From assembly GCA_964017045.1 (NCBI GenBank), contig OZ024795.1, forward strand, positions 55,033,350-55,097,349: DNA of 64,000 bases, in the 5' to 3' direction. This DNA is from Omphiscola glabra (taxonomy: Eukaryota > Mollusca > Gastropoda > Lymnaeidae). Made by a program: the position numbers and the translations under genes. Below, one piece after another: positions 20,101 to 35,100 of the stretch; position 1 is the first letter of the stretch; the number at the start of each line of letters is the position of its first letter. A model generated the notes under the pieces. That model made no database searches. It saw only the letters and a program-made list of their open reading frames with translations, and was not told the DNA's origin.

Positions 20101-23100
20101 GTGGTTTGTTGGTTAGTGGTTTGTTGGTTAGTGGTTTGTTGGTTAGTGGTTTGTTGATTGGCGATTGGTGATTTGTTGATTGGTGGTTTGTTCATTGTTC
20201 GTTTTCTGGTTAATGGTTTGTTGGTTAGTGGTTTTCTGGTTAATGGTTTGTTGGTTAGTGGTTTGCTGGTTAGTGGCTTGTTGGTTAGTGGTTTGTTGGT
20301 TAGTGGTTTGTTGGTTAGTGGTTTGTTGGTTAGTGGTTGGTTGATTAGTGGTTTGTTGATTGGTGGTCTTTTGCTTATTGCTGTCATGTTTTCCACTATT
20401 TTATGAAGGTGGTAGTAGTAATTTTTAAAAGCTATGTACGAAAAGATGGGGGGAAAAGCCGATGATTAAGATAACATTTGGTTATTGGTACTCACCGATA
20501 TTTTTGTGGGACATACGGAGGTACTTTCATCTGTTGCAGCTCTTCCATGGGGCTGTAAGATGCACACCAGAGCTGTCACAATGAGACAGAGTAAAGTTAC
20601 ACCAGAGCTGTCACAATGAGACAGAGTAAAGTTACACCAGAGCTGTCACAATGACACGCATGGTAAAGTTACACCAGAGCTGTCACAATGACATGCATGG
20701 TAAAGTTACACCAGAAATTTAGAAGTAAGTTGATAGTGCCACGAAAGGCTTGTTAGACACAGTGTAAGTTGATAGTGCCACGAAAGGCTTGTTAGACCCG
20801 GTGTAAGTTGATAGTACCATGAAAGTCTTGTTAGACCCAGTGTAAGTTGATAGTGCCATGAAAGTCTTGTTAGACCAAGTGTAAGTTGATAGTGCCATGA
20901 AAGTCTTGTTAGACCCAGTGTAAGTTGATAGTGCCATGAAAGTCTTGTTAGACCCAGTGTAAGTTGATAGTGCCATGAAAGTCTTGTTAGACCCAGTGTA
21001 AGTTGATAGTACCATGAAAGTCTTGTTAGACCCAGTGTAAGTTGATAGTGCCATGAAAGTCTTGTTAGACCCAGTGTAAGTTGATAGTGCCATGAAAGTC
21101 TTGTTAGACCCAGTGTAAGTTGATAGTGCCATGAAAGGCTTGTTAGACCCAGTGTAAGTTGATAGTGCCATGAAAGGCTTGTTAGACCCAGTGTAAGTTG
21201 ATAGTGCCATGAAAGTCTTGTTAGACCCAGTGTAAGTTGATAGTGACATGAAAGGCTTGTTAGACCCAGTGTAAGTTGATAGTGCCATGAAAGGCTTGTT
21301 AGACACAGTGAAAGGCTTTTAGAAGGACAAATAACTGAACACAAGTGAAATCATAGCTTGTACATGGTACATAACTTGTACACATGTCTTTAATGACCAG
21401 TACGGTACATAACTTGTACACATGTCTTTAATGACCAGTACGGTACATAACTTGTACACATGTCTTTAATGACCAGTACGGTACATAACTTGTACACATG
21501 TCTTTAATGACCAGTATGGTACATAACTTGTACACATGTCTTTAATGACCAGTTCAGTACATAACTTGTACACATGTCTTTAATGACCAGAATGGTACAT
21601 AACTTGTACACATGTCTTTAATGACCAGTACAGTACATAACTTGTACACATGTCTTTAATGACCAGTACAGTACATAACTTGTACACATGTCTTTAATGA
21701 CCAGTACAGTACATAACTTGTACACATGTCTTTAATGACCAGAACGGTACATAACTTGTACACATGTCTTTAATTACCAGTACGGTACATAACTTGTACA
21801 CATGTCTTTAATGACCAGTACGGTACATAACTTGTACACATGTCTTTAAAGTACCTGGGTAAAGCCAAGAAAAAACAGTTGATCGGCTGTGAGGTTCAGA
21901 CCCGGAAGTGATGATTGCTTCTGTTTGGCCAGGTGCTTATAGGTTCTGTAGGCCAACTGTAGACCCACATTGTCAGCAATCTTGCCCAGCAAGGTCAGTG
22001 AGCCGTTGACCTAAAGATAACATATTGTAATTTGTGTTAGATTGGTTTCCTGGCTGTAGCACAGTCATAGGCAGGAGGGTAGCATCATGGCTGTAGCACA
22101 GTCGCAAGCAGGAGAGTAGCATCGGGGCTGTAGCATAGTCATAGGCAGGAGGGTAGCATCATGGCTGTAGCACAGTCATCGGCAGGAGAGTAGCATCGTG
22201 GCTGTAGCATAGTCATAGGCAGGAGAGTAGCATTGTGGCGGTAGCACAGTCATCGGCAGGAGGGTAGCATCATGGCTGTAGCACAGTCATTGGCATGAGG
22301 GTAGCATCATGGCTGTAGCATAGTCATAGGCAGGAGAGTAGCATCGTGGCTGTAGCACAGTAATAGGCAGGAGGGTAGCATCATGTCTGTAGCACAGTCA
22401 TCGGCAGGAGAGTAGCATCGTGGCTGTAGCAGAGTCATCGGCAAGAGGGTAGCATCATGGCTGTAGCAAAGTCATTGGCAAGAGAGTAGCATCGTGGCTG
22501 TAGCAGTCATAGGCAGGAGGGTAGCATCATGGCTGTAGCACAGTCATCGGCTGGAGAGTAGCATCGTGGATGTAGCACAGTCATAGGCAGGAGAGTAGCA
22601 TCATGGCTGTAGCACAGTCATAGGCAAGAGGGTAGCATCATGGCTGTAGCACAGTCATAGGCAAGAGGGGAGCAGCTATATTAAATTAACATATTTTGCA
22701 TGAAAAAAAGATGATATCTGCACTGACTGATGCTCCCCCCCTTCCCTTGCCCTCCCTTCCCTTGCCCTCCCTTCCCTTGCCCTCCCTGCCCTTGCCCTCC
22801 CTGCCCTTGTCACAGGAAATAAGGAAACATTGATTCCCGTTGAACTTATTTTGATTTCGTGGCGTGAACTGCACAGTGGAAGGTTGTAGTGTGGATGGTT
22901 GTAGTGTGGATGGTTGTAGTGTGAATGGTTGTAGTGTGGATGGTTGTAGTGTGGATGGTTGTAGTGTGGATGGTTGTAGTGTGGATGGTTGTAGTGTGGA
23001 TGGTTGTAGTTGAACTGCACAGTGGATGGTTGTAGTGTGGATGGTTGTAGTGTGGATGGTTGTAATGTGGATGGTTGTAGTGTGAATGGTTGTAGTGTGG

Positions 23101-26100
23101 ATGGTTGTAGTGTGGATGGTTGTAGTGTGGATGGTTGTAGTGTGGATGGTTGTAGTGTGGATGGTTGTAGTGTGGATGGTTGTAGTGTGGATGGTTGTAG
23201 TGTGGATGGTTGTAGTGTGGATGGTTGTAGTTGAACTGCTCTGGGGATGGTTGTAGTTGAACTGCACTGGGGATGGTTGTAGTTGAACTGCACTGGGGAT
23301 GGTTGTAGTGTGGATGGTTGTAGTTGAACTGCACTGTGGATGGTTGTAGTGTGGATGGTTGTAGTTGAACTGCACAGTGGATGGTTGTAGTGTGGATGGT
23401 TGTAGTTGAACTGCACTGGGGATGGTTGTAGTGTGGATGGTTGTAGTTGAACTGCACAGTGGATGGTTGTAGTGTGGATGGTTGTAGTTGAACTGCACTG
23501 GGGATGGTTGTAGTTGAACTGTACTGGGGTTTGGTGCAGTTGAAGGACATGTTAAGTTTTAGAGAGCAGAGCAGGGAATACCAAGATTGAAGAGCAGGGA
23601 ATACCAAGAGTGCAGAGCAGGGACTACCAAGAGAGCAGAGCAGGGAATACCAAGAAAGCAGAGCAGGGAATACAAAGAGTGCAGAGCAGGTAATACCAAG
23701 AAAGCAGAGCAGGGAATACAAAGAGTGCAGAGCAGGGAATATCAAGATAGTAGAACAGGAAATATCAAGAGAGCAGAGCAGGGCATATCAAGAGAGCAGA
23801 TCAAGGAATATCAAGAGTGCAGAGCAGGGAATATTGAGAGAGCGAGCAGGAAATGAATATCAAGAGTGCAAAGCAGGGAATATGTGTTGTGCAACTTGTA
23901 CTCATTGTACCGACCAATTATGTAATTGACTGACTTACAAATGTGTCGTGCACCTTGTAGCTGTTGTACCGACCAATTATGTAATTGACTGACTTACAAA
24001 TGTGTTGTGCACCTTGTACCCATTGTACCGACCAATTATGTAATTGACTGACTTACAAATGTGTCGTGCACCTTGTACCCATTGTACCGACCAATTATGT
24101 AATTGACTGACTTACAAATGTGTTGTGCACCTTGTAGCTGTTGTACCGACCAATTATGTAATTGACTGACTTACAAATGTGTTGTGCACCTTGTACCCAT
24201 TGTACCGACCAATTATGTAATTGACTGACTTACAAATGTGTCGTGCACCTTGTACCCATTGTACCGACCAATTATGTAATTGACTGACTTACAAATGTGT
24301 CGTGCACCTTGTAGCTGTTGTACCGACCAATTATGTAATTGACTGACTTACAAATGTGTCGTGCACCTTGTACCCATTGTACCGACCAATTATGTAATTG
24401 ACTGACTTACAAATGTGTCGTGCACCTTGTACCCATTGTACCGACCAATTATGTAATTGACTGACTTACAAATGTGTCGTGCACCTTGTACCCATTGTAC
24501 CGACCAATTATGTAATTGACTGACTTACAAATGTGTCGTGCACCTTGTACCCATTGTACCGACCAATTATGTAATTGACTGACTTACAAATGTGTCATGC
24601 ACCTTGTAGCTGTTGTACCGACCAATTATGTAATTGACTGACTTACAAATGTGTCGTGCACCTTGTACCCATTGTACCGACCAATTATGTAATTGACTGA
24701 CTTACAAATGTGTCGTGCACCTTGTACCCATTGTACCGACCAATTATGTAATTGACTGACTTACAAATGTGTCGTGCACCTTGTACCCATTGTACCGACC
24801 AATTATGTAATTGACTGACTTACAAATGTGTCGTGCACCTTGTACCCATTGTACCGACCAATTATGTAATTGACTGACTTACAAATGTGTCGTGCCCCTT
24901 GTACCCATTGTACCGACCAATTATGTAATTGACTGACTAACAAATGTGTTGTGCACCTTGTACCCATTGTACCGACCAATTATGTAATTGACTGACTTAC
25001 AAATGTGTCGTGCACCTTGTACCCATTGTACCGACCAATTATGTAATTGACTGACTTACAAATGTGTCGTGCACCTTGTACCCATTGTACCGACCAATTA
25101 TGTAATTGACTGACTTACAAATGTGTCGTGCACCTTGTACCCATTGTACCGACCAATTATGTAATTGACTGACTTACAAATGTGTCGTGCACCTTGTACC
25201 CATTGTACCGACCAATTATGTAATTGACTGACTTACAAATGTGTCGTGCACCTTGTAGCTGTTGTACCGACCAATTATGTAATTGACTGACTTACAAATG
25301 TGTTGTGCACCTTGTACCCATTGTACCGACCAATTATGTAATTGACTGACTTACAAATGTGTCGTGCACCTTGTACCCATTGTACCGACCAATTATGTAA
25401 TTGACTGACTTACAAATGTGTCGTGCACCTTGTAGCTGTTGTACTGATCAATAATGCATTGGATTTTGTTCTGTAAATTCTCGGTGGCCTTGGTGGCCTC
25501 GGTGGCTATCTCATCATTCAGACTTTGGTTGGTGTGTCGCAAGGGATTTTTGTCTCCTAGACTTTGGACCAAATTCTGACCAATGATGAATCCTAGAGCT
25601 CCGTAAAGTAGCGATCTGAGGATGTCAATGAAATTATTATTGAATCATACGACAGCTGATTTAAACTGGCTATCTCACTAAAACAGCTGATTTAAACTGG
25701 CTATCTCACTAAAACAGCTGATTTAAACTGGCTATCTCACTAAAACAGCTGATTTAAACTGGCTTTCTCACTAAAACAGCTGATTTAAACTGGCTATCTC
25801 ACTAAAACAGCTGATTTAAACTGGCTATCTCACTAAAACAGCTGATTTAAACTGGCTATCTCACTAAAACAGCTGATTTAAACTGGCTTTCTCACTAAAA
25901 CAGCTGATTTAAACTGGCTTTCTCACTAAAACAGCTGATTTAAACTGGCTATCTCACTAAAACAGCTGATTTAAACTGGCTATCTCACTAAAACAGCTGA
26001 TTTAAACTGGCTTTCTCACTAAAACAGCTGATTTAAACTGGCTTTCTCACTAAAACAGCTGATTTAAACTGGCTATCTCACTAAAACAGCTGATTTAAAC

Positions 26101-29100
26101 TGGCTTTCTCACTAAAACAGCTATTTTAAGATGGATGTCACCTTTTTTTTCAATTTCTGTTGCATCATATCAATTACATTTAAAAAAATATTTCAATATG
26201 TTTCAGCATAAGTACTTATTAAACTTCCACTAAATATCCACTAAACATTACCTAAATTTCTACTAAACCTCGTCCACTAGACATCCACTAAATGTCCACT
26301 AGACATCCACTAAACATCCACTAGACATCCACTAAATGTCCCCTAAAAGTACTTAAAGTCCACTAAACGTTACCTAAAATTCCACTAAATGTCGTCAACT
26401 AAGCCTCCACTAGACTTCAACTAAACGTCCAATAGACATCCACTAAATGTCCACTATACATCCACTAAACATCCACTAGACATCCACTAAACGTCCACTA
26501 AACATCGACTAGACATCCACTAAATATCCACTAGACATCCACTAAATATCCACTAGACATCCACTAAACGTCCACTAGACATCCACTAAACGTCCACTAG
26601 ACATCCACTAAACGTCCACTAGACATCCACTAAACGTCCACTAGACATCCACTAAACGTCCACTAGACATCCACTAAACGTCCACTAGACATCCACTAAA
26701 CGTCCACTAGACATCCACTAGACATCCACTAAACATCCACTAGACATCCACTAAACGTCCACTAGACATCCACTAAACATCCACTAGACATCCACTAAAC
26801 ATCCACTAGACATCCACTAAACATCCACTAGACATCCACTAAATATTAACTAAAAGTTTACTTAATGTCCACTAAATGTCCCTTAAAAGCACTAAAAGTC
26901 TACTAAACATTAACTAAATTTTCACTAAATGTCGTCCACTAGACTTCAACTAAATGTCCACTAGACATCCACTAGACATCCACTAAACATCCACTAGACA
27001 TCCACTAGACATCCACTAAACATTAACTAAAAGTCCACTTAATGTCCACTAAATGTCCCTTAAAAGCACTAAAAGTCCACTAAGCATTAACTAAATTTTC
27101 ACTAAATGTCGTCAACTAGACATCCACTAAACGTCCACTAGACCTCAACTAAACGTCCACTAGACCTCAACTAAACGTCCATTAGACCTCAACTAAATGT
27201 CCACTAGACCTCAACTAAATGTCCACTAGACCTCAACTAAATGTCCACTAGACCTCAACTAAACGTCCACTAGACAGCCACTAAACATCCACTAAACGCC
27301 GTCTGAACGCCAATGTCTGAATTGTGTTTATTCTTGTTTCATTCAGATTTCCCTCAACCAATGTTTTATATTTCTTAACATACGCATAACATAACATATG
27401 ATGGGTTATAGCTTAACATAATATGGTACGTAACACACATATGATGGTATATAAAATAATGCATGGTTTATAACACAACACATGATGTTATATAAAATAA
27501 TGCATGGTATATATAACAACACATGATGGTATGTAACAAGATATACGATCGTATTTAAAGCTACACACAGTGTGACAGAACACAACACTGTTAGCACATA
27601 GCTTACACCAGGAAACATACAACACTGTTAGCACATAGCTTACACCAGGAAACATACAACACTGTTAGCACATAGCTTACACCAGGAAACATACAACACT
27701 GTTAGCACATAGCTTACACCAGGAAACATACGGACTGTGTTCTTACTTGGGAAGTCGTGGGTCAAAAAATGGTGGTTGCAGGATGGTATCGGTAAAGACA
27801 AAATTGTCGGTCATATACTTGTATGTGCCTGGTAAAGCCTCTATAATCTGCATGAACTTCATCCCTTCTGTGAACCTAAAAACTAAAAATTGTTACTTAC
27901 TGCTGACCTTGTCTCGACCCAGCAGAAAAATAAACAAAAATTCCGTTGACAATTTTTTCAATGAGACAAAAACATGTTGGGTTTTATAAAATGTCACATC
28001 TCATGTCACATCTCGTGTAAGTGTAAGACTGAAGATACGGCTCATCTTCGTGATATTGAACCAAACGAGCAATCTACTGTAACGAGCAATCTACTGTAAC
28101 AAACAATCTACTGTAATGAGCAATCTACTGTAACAAACAATCTACTGTAATGAGCAATCTACTGTAACAAACAATCTACTGAATTGAGCAATCTACTGTA
28201 ACAAACAATCTACTGTAACAAACAATCTACTGTAACAAACAATCTACTGTTATGAACAATCTACTGTAACAAACAATCTACTGTAATGAACAATCTACTG
28301 TAACAAACAATCTACTGTAATGAGCAATCTACTGTAATGAGCAATCTACTGTAATGAACAATCTACTGTAACAAACAATCTACTGTAACAAACAATCTAC
28401 TGTAATGAGCAATCTACTGTAATGAGCAATCTACTGTAATGAGCAATTTACTGTAACGAACAATCTACTGTAACAAACAATCTACTGAATTGAGCAATCT
28501 ACTGTAACAAACAATCTACTGTAACAAACAATCTACTGTAACGAGCAATCTACTGTAACAAACAATCTACTGTAACAAACAATCTACTGTTATGAACAAT
28601 CTACTGTAACAAACAATCTACTGTAATGAACAATCTACTGTAACAAACAATCTACTGTAATGAGCAATCTACTGTAATGAGCAATCTACTGTAATGAACA
28701 ATCTACTGTAACAAACAATCTACTGTAATGAGCAATCTACTGTAATGAGCAATCTACTGTAATGAGCAATCTACTGTAACAAACAATCTACTGTAATAAA
28801 CAATCTACTGTAACAAACAATCTACTGTAACAAACAATCTACTGTAACAAACAATCTACTGTAACGAACAATCTACTGTAACAAACAATCTACTGTAATG
28901 AGCAATCTACTGTAACAAACAATCTACTGTAATGAGCAATCTACTGTAATGAGCAATCTACTGTAACAAACAATCTACTGTAACAAACAATCCACTGTAA
29001 CAAACAATCTACTGTAACGAACAATCTACTGTAATGAGCAATCTACTGTAACAAACAATCTACTGTAATGAGCAATCTACTGTAACAAACAATCTACTGT

Positions 29101-32100
29101 AACAAACAATCTACTGTAACAAACAATCTACTGTAACGAACAATCTACTGTAATGAGCAATCTACTGTAACGAACAATCTACTGTAATGAGCAATCTACT
29201 GTAACAAACAATCTACTGTAATGAGCAATCTACTGTAACAAACAATCTACTGTAACAAACAATCTACTGTAACGAACAATCTACTGTAATGAGCAATCTA
29301 CTGTAACAAACAATCTACTGTAATGAGCAATCTACTGTAACGAACAATCTACTGTAATGAGCAATCTACTGTAACAAACAATCTACTGTAATGAGCAATC
29401 TACTGTAATGATCAATCTACTGTAACAAACAATCTACTGTAACAAACAATCTACTGTAACAAACAATCTACTGTAACGAACAATCTACTGTAATGAGCAA
29501 TCTACTGTAACAAACAATCTACTGTAATGAGCAATCTACTGTAACGAACAATCTACTGTAATGAGCAATCTACTGTAACAAACAATCTACTGTAATGAGC
29601 AATCTACTGTAATGATCAATCTACTGTAACAAACAATCTACTGTAACAAACAATCTACTGTAACGAACAATCTACTGTAATGAGCAATCTACTGTAACAA
29701 ACAATCTACTGTAACAAACAATCTACTGTAACGAACAATCTACTGTAATGAACAATCTACTGTAATGAACAATCTACTGTAACAAACAATCTACTGTAAT
29801 GATCAATCTACTGTAACAAACAATCTACTGTAACGAACAATCTACTGTAATGAACAATCTACTGTAACGAACAATCTACTGTAATGAACAATCTACTGTA
29901 ATGAGCAATCTACTGTAACAAACAATCTACTGTAACAAACAATCTACTGTAACAAACAATCTACTGTAACGAGCAATCTACTGTAATGAGCAATCTACTG
30001 TAATGAGCAATCTACTGTAATGTTCTACTATTTCATGCAATCTTGCACATATCATGTTCTACTATTTCATGCAATCTTGCACATATCATGTTCTACTATT
30101 TCATGCAATCTTGCACATATCATTTTCTACTATTTCATGCAAGCTTGCACATATAATGTTTGTGACCGAAGGTACGTTGTATAGGAGTAAGTCCCTTCGC
30201 TATAGCCACAGACAATATTTCAGAGTAAAAAAACAACTCCTGTCCTCCAGCTCCTGCAGAGCTGATATTTGGAAATTCTCCGAGCTCCTAAAGAGCCGAT
30301 GGGTTGAAAGGAAAACACACAAAGCAGTTCATCAAAATAGATTTAATGCCTTTTTGTGTTCAAAAGCATCAGAAACCACAAACACTTCATCCACATTAAA
30401 AAATCACATCATCCTTAACCCTCCACTCTCTCCTTTTTCACACACTTCCTCCCGGGGGGTTTTTTTCCCCGACACGCCAAGACGGTCAAACATGACTGAG
30501 AAAACTCGTGGGAAATACATGAAATCCCACGAGCGCTCTCTTACCCTCATCCAAACATACACAGAAAATATAATGACACGATTTGACCGTGACGATGTTC
30601 TACTATCTGAGAGAAGCCGAGATTAAAATTGTTGCGTTCATCAACTTACCGTCTTTTTTTCTCGAGCTTCCAATGGATCTCAACTCTCTTGGTGCACAAC
30701 ATTCTGTTGATGGCGACGTTGCTCTCCAGATATTCCCCCGGTATGACTGTGTAGTTCTCGTAGACCTCGTCCAACTCTTTGGGGTCAATGACCCAATCCT
30801 TGTACCCGAAAGAATGCTTCATGGCTTCCACTTCCTTCACGACCTCCTTCTTGATGACGTCATCCAGCCAGTCAACCGTGGCCAGGCTGGTCAAAAACTC
30901 TTTCCTGACATTGACCAGAACTTGTGTGACCTACATTTTAAAAAATAAAAATAACAAATAATGATTGATTTATTCACAATATATTTTTGTGTATTCTTTT
31001 CAAGAGTTATTGTTATGTAAACGTGGTTATAAATTATTATGTTATCCTTAAAAAAAAATTCAATATGTTCTTGTGGGATTTTTTTTTGTTTTTTTTTATT
31101 ATTTCCTGCTTTGTTTTTGTGTGTGTGTGTACATAGCACAGTTAATATCTGAAATACCAGAAGCTGTTTGAAGTGAGCAGACTACTTAAATAAGACTGCT
31201 AAATAAGACTACCACATAAGACTATGAAATAAGACTCCAGAATAAGACTTCCAAATAAGATTACTACATAAGACTACCAAATAATACTATTAAATAAGAC
31301 TAAAAAATAAGACTCCTAAATAAGACAACAAAAATAAGACTACCGAATGAGACTAATAAATAAGACTACTAAATGAGACTACTAAATAAGACTACTAAAT
31401 AAGACTACAGTAGAAGTCCGATAATCCGGCACGTTCGGGACCGGCTCGGTGCCGGACTACCGAAAATTCCGGTCTATCGGGCGGTGCCCCTTCTTTTTAG
31501 TGTAAGTGTAGGCTTTGCCGTAAAACAAATGTACTTTGTTTTTTTAAACAACATACATACATAAATCGTAATTATAAGAACAATTAGTTAATAATTAAAC
31601 TACAAATACAGTATGCAAATACAACAAAGTTTATTTTACATTTCATATAATGTATGTACACGTACTGTAAAACATATTTCACTTAGATTTTAAAAAGTCA
31701 CGAATGTCTTTTTGTTGTCTTGACTTTTGGCGTTTAGTATAAAATTAATTTCTAATGATATGGAAATCAATAATTTCTGAAGCACTGTAGCTAGTACTAG
31801 CCTCAGCAAAAGAGATAAACTTATTTAGTGATTCTGCAGCTTCTGCCCAGCTGATTTTTTCCTTTTCTTCCGTTTCGGCATCTGTATTTGTTGTGACAGC
31901 TGAGACTAGCCGGCCGCTAATTGTTTCCAAACAATACCGAGCGCTTCCGGATGATCCCGAACTACCCCGAAAACTTCCGACTAGCTCTCGAGCGTTTTTA
32001 TTTGCTTTAAAGGCACACTTTTGGAGAAAACCAAAATTTTTACAATTTTCCTAATTTTTCGGGCATTCCGGACTGTTGGATGCCGGACTAATGGACTTCT

Positions 32101-35100
32101 ACTGTAGTAAATAAGACTACTAAATAAAACTATTAAATAAGACTACTAAATAAGATTATTAAATAAGACTACCTAATAAGACTACTAAAAAAGACTACGA
32201 AATAATATTACTTATATAAGGCTACTTGAGGAGTTAAATTATTAATTGCAAACCCTGCTAAGTAACTTCTTTTTGATTCAGAGAAAAATGAGGTTTTGTA
32301 AATTAATTGATATATTCTATAATGGTGATTTTTACATAAAGCTTTTTAATTATTAAATACACGAAATAATGTAGATTGACATTTAATTAACCAGCCAAGA
32401 GAGATAACTCTTTTCTTTTTTTTTTAAAGTGACTAAGCAGGGTTATGGGTCACTTAAAAGACTACTAAGTAAGGCTTCTAAATAAGACTACTAAGAAAGA
32501 CTACCAAATAATATTACTTATAAAAGGCTACTTAAAAGACTACCAAATAATATTACTTATATAAGGCTACTAAGAAAGACTACCAAATAATATTACTTAT
32601 ATAAGGCTACTTAAAAGACTACCAAATAATATTACTTATATAAGGCTACTAAGAAAGACTACCAAATAATATTACTTATATAAGGCTACTTAAAAGACTA
32701 CCAAATAATATTACTTATATAAGGCTACTTAAAAGACTACCAAATAATATTACTTATAAAAGGCTACTTAAAAGACTACCAAATAATATTACTTATATAA
32801 GGCTACTTAAAAGACTACCAAATAATATTACTTATATAAGGCTACTTAAAAGACTACCAAATAATATTACTTATATAAGGCTACTTAAAAGACTACCAAA
32901 TAATATTACTTATAAAAGGCTACTTAAAAGACTACCAAATAATATTACTTATATAAGGCTACTTAAAAGACTACCAAATAATATTACTTATAAAAGGCTA
33001 CTTAAAAGACTACCAAATAATATTACTTATAAAAGGCTACTTAAAAGACTATCAAATAATATTACTTATATAAGGCTACTTAAAAGACTACTAATTAAGG
33101 CTTCTAAATAAGACTACTAAATAAATGCATTTTAAACTCAAAAAACCACTAGATCAGTGGTTCTCAATAGCTGTGTTGCATGATTTTAGGGAAAGAAAAA
33201 GCCTATATAGGGGTCTTTACCTAACAATAAATGGAAATATTAAAAATCCAAATAAACTTATCTAATAAATGTCAATACTATAATCTATATAATCTAATCT
33301 CATTCATGAAAGTATTAAAATCTATTATTTCGTTTGTGTTGAATTAGTTCGCATGTACCCGAGCTTGGCTTGAAGCAGAGAAATAGTCTTCCATGAAGAG
33401 GGAATTGATGGCGGCTCCAAAAGTTTTTTGCGCGTGTTTCAGACACATCTCGTCTCTGTTCCTCGGGGCTGACGCCTGATGGTCAAGGTCGAGGAAGCTG
33501 TCCCACACAACCTCAGGGAGAAAGTCTTTATGTTTCGCTATCAGGGACCACGTGATGTAGTTGGCCAGGATTCTGTTGAGAAGTTAACCAATGATAAGAG
33601 GCTTTCACAAATAGAAGAAATTTACTAATGAAATTCACCAATAGAAGTAATTCACTAATGAAAGAAATTCACCAATAGAAGAAATTCACCAAATTCACAA
33701 ATAAAAGTAATTCACTAATGAAAGAAATACAAAAAAGAAGAAATTTACCAATAGAAGAAATTCACCAATAGTAGAAATTCACCAATGGAAGAAATTCACC
33801 AATAGAAGAAATTCTTCAAATTCACCAATTGAAGTAAGTCACTAATGAAAGAAATTAAAAAATAGAAGAAATTTACTAATACAAGAAAATTCACCAATAT
33901 AAGAATTCACCAATATAAGAAATTCACCAAATGAAAGAAAATTCTCATTTCTGTTGATTCACCACATCGCTGAACAGAGAGAAGGTGTCATTATTACACC
34001 ACATTGCTGAACAGAGAGAGGCTGTAGTCATTAATACATGACATTGCTGTGCAGAAAGAATCTGTTGTCATAATACATGACATTGGTGTTACCGATGTGG
34101 TGGGGATTTGTGAGGGGAAAAAGGGGGGGGGGGGGGGGTTTGAATGTCACAACCAAACTCATATGTAAATAATGACAGTCTAAAGACAGAACTCTGCAAC
34201 TGGTGTGCCACAAGATATGTAAATAATGACAGTCTAAAGACAGAACTCTGCAACTGGTGTGATACAAGACATGGTGAGACTGCTGTAAAATGGTGATGCG
34301 ACTGCTGTAAGATGGTGAGACTGCTGTAAGATGGTGAGACTGCTGTAAGATGGTGAGACTGCTGTAAGATGGTGATGTGACTGCTGTAAGATGGTGATGT
34401 GACTGCTGTAAGATGGTGAGACTGCTGTAATATGTTGAGACTATTGTAAGATGGTGATGAGGCTGATGTAAGATGGTGAGAATGATGTAAGATGGTGAGA
34501 CTATTGTTAGATGGTGATGAGGCTGATGTAAGATGGTGAGACTATTGTAAGATGGTGAGACTGTTGTAAGATGGTGATGAGGCTGCTGTAAGTTGGTGAG
34601 ACAGCTGTTAAGAATTTTCGTATCTCACTCTTTGTCCGTGTTCTTGATCAGTGTCTCCAGTTGCTTGAAATAAGACACTGACTCTAACAAGATCTCTGTG
34701 GTCGTGGGGATTTCCTGGACATCTAATGACGTCATCAAATAATGCCTGAAGTCAATCTGGTGACGAGGTAAAAATGATGTATGCCCAGTTGACAGGATCA
34801 AATTTTGGTCAAATATTTGTATGAATGCACTATTTGTTGGTGGGTTCTTTTTGTGGACAAAAATGAGAATTTGATCAAATAGTAATTTGAAAGTTGTGAC
34901 AAGGCTTCATACAAAAATCACATCAAATGTATGAAAAAAAATTTGAAAAGAATTTGATCGTGTGAACTGAGGTTTCCTTATTTTTAAGAAATCATAAATT
35001 ATTGAATATATTTATATCTTATCATCAATAAATTATTAAAACATTTTATAAATCAATTTACCAATAATAAAATAAAAATCTTAATAAAGATTTCGACCTT

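Noticed and set aside
20496..20560. Alternative exon 13 start at the acceptor-like TCTTACAG
   Set aside because: It would lose the conserved Trp-Cys and shift the frame relative to exon 12; the acceptor at 20573 keeps both.
22676..23745. Several overlapping minus open frames with TTTIH/QPSTL repeats
   Set aside because: Three frames of the same 15-bp array are open simultaneously, which is expected of a short repeat lacking stops.
23885..25435. CRISPR-like regular repeat spacing
   Set aside because: There are no unique spacers; the whole 59-bp unit repeats, as in all other arrays here, and the locus is eukaryotic.
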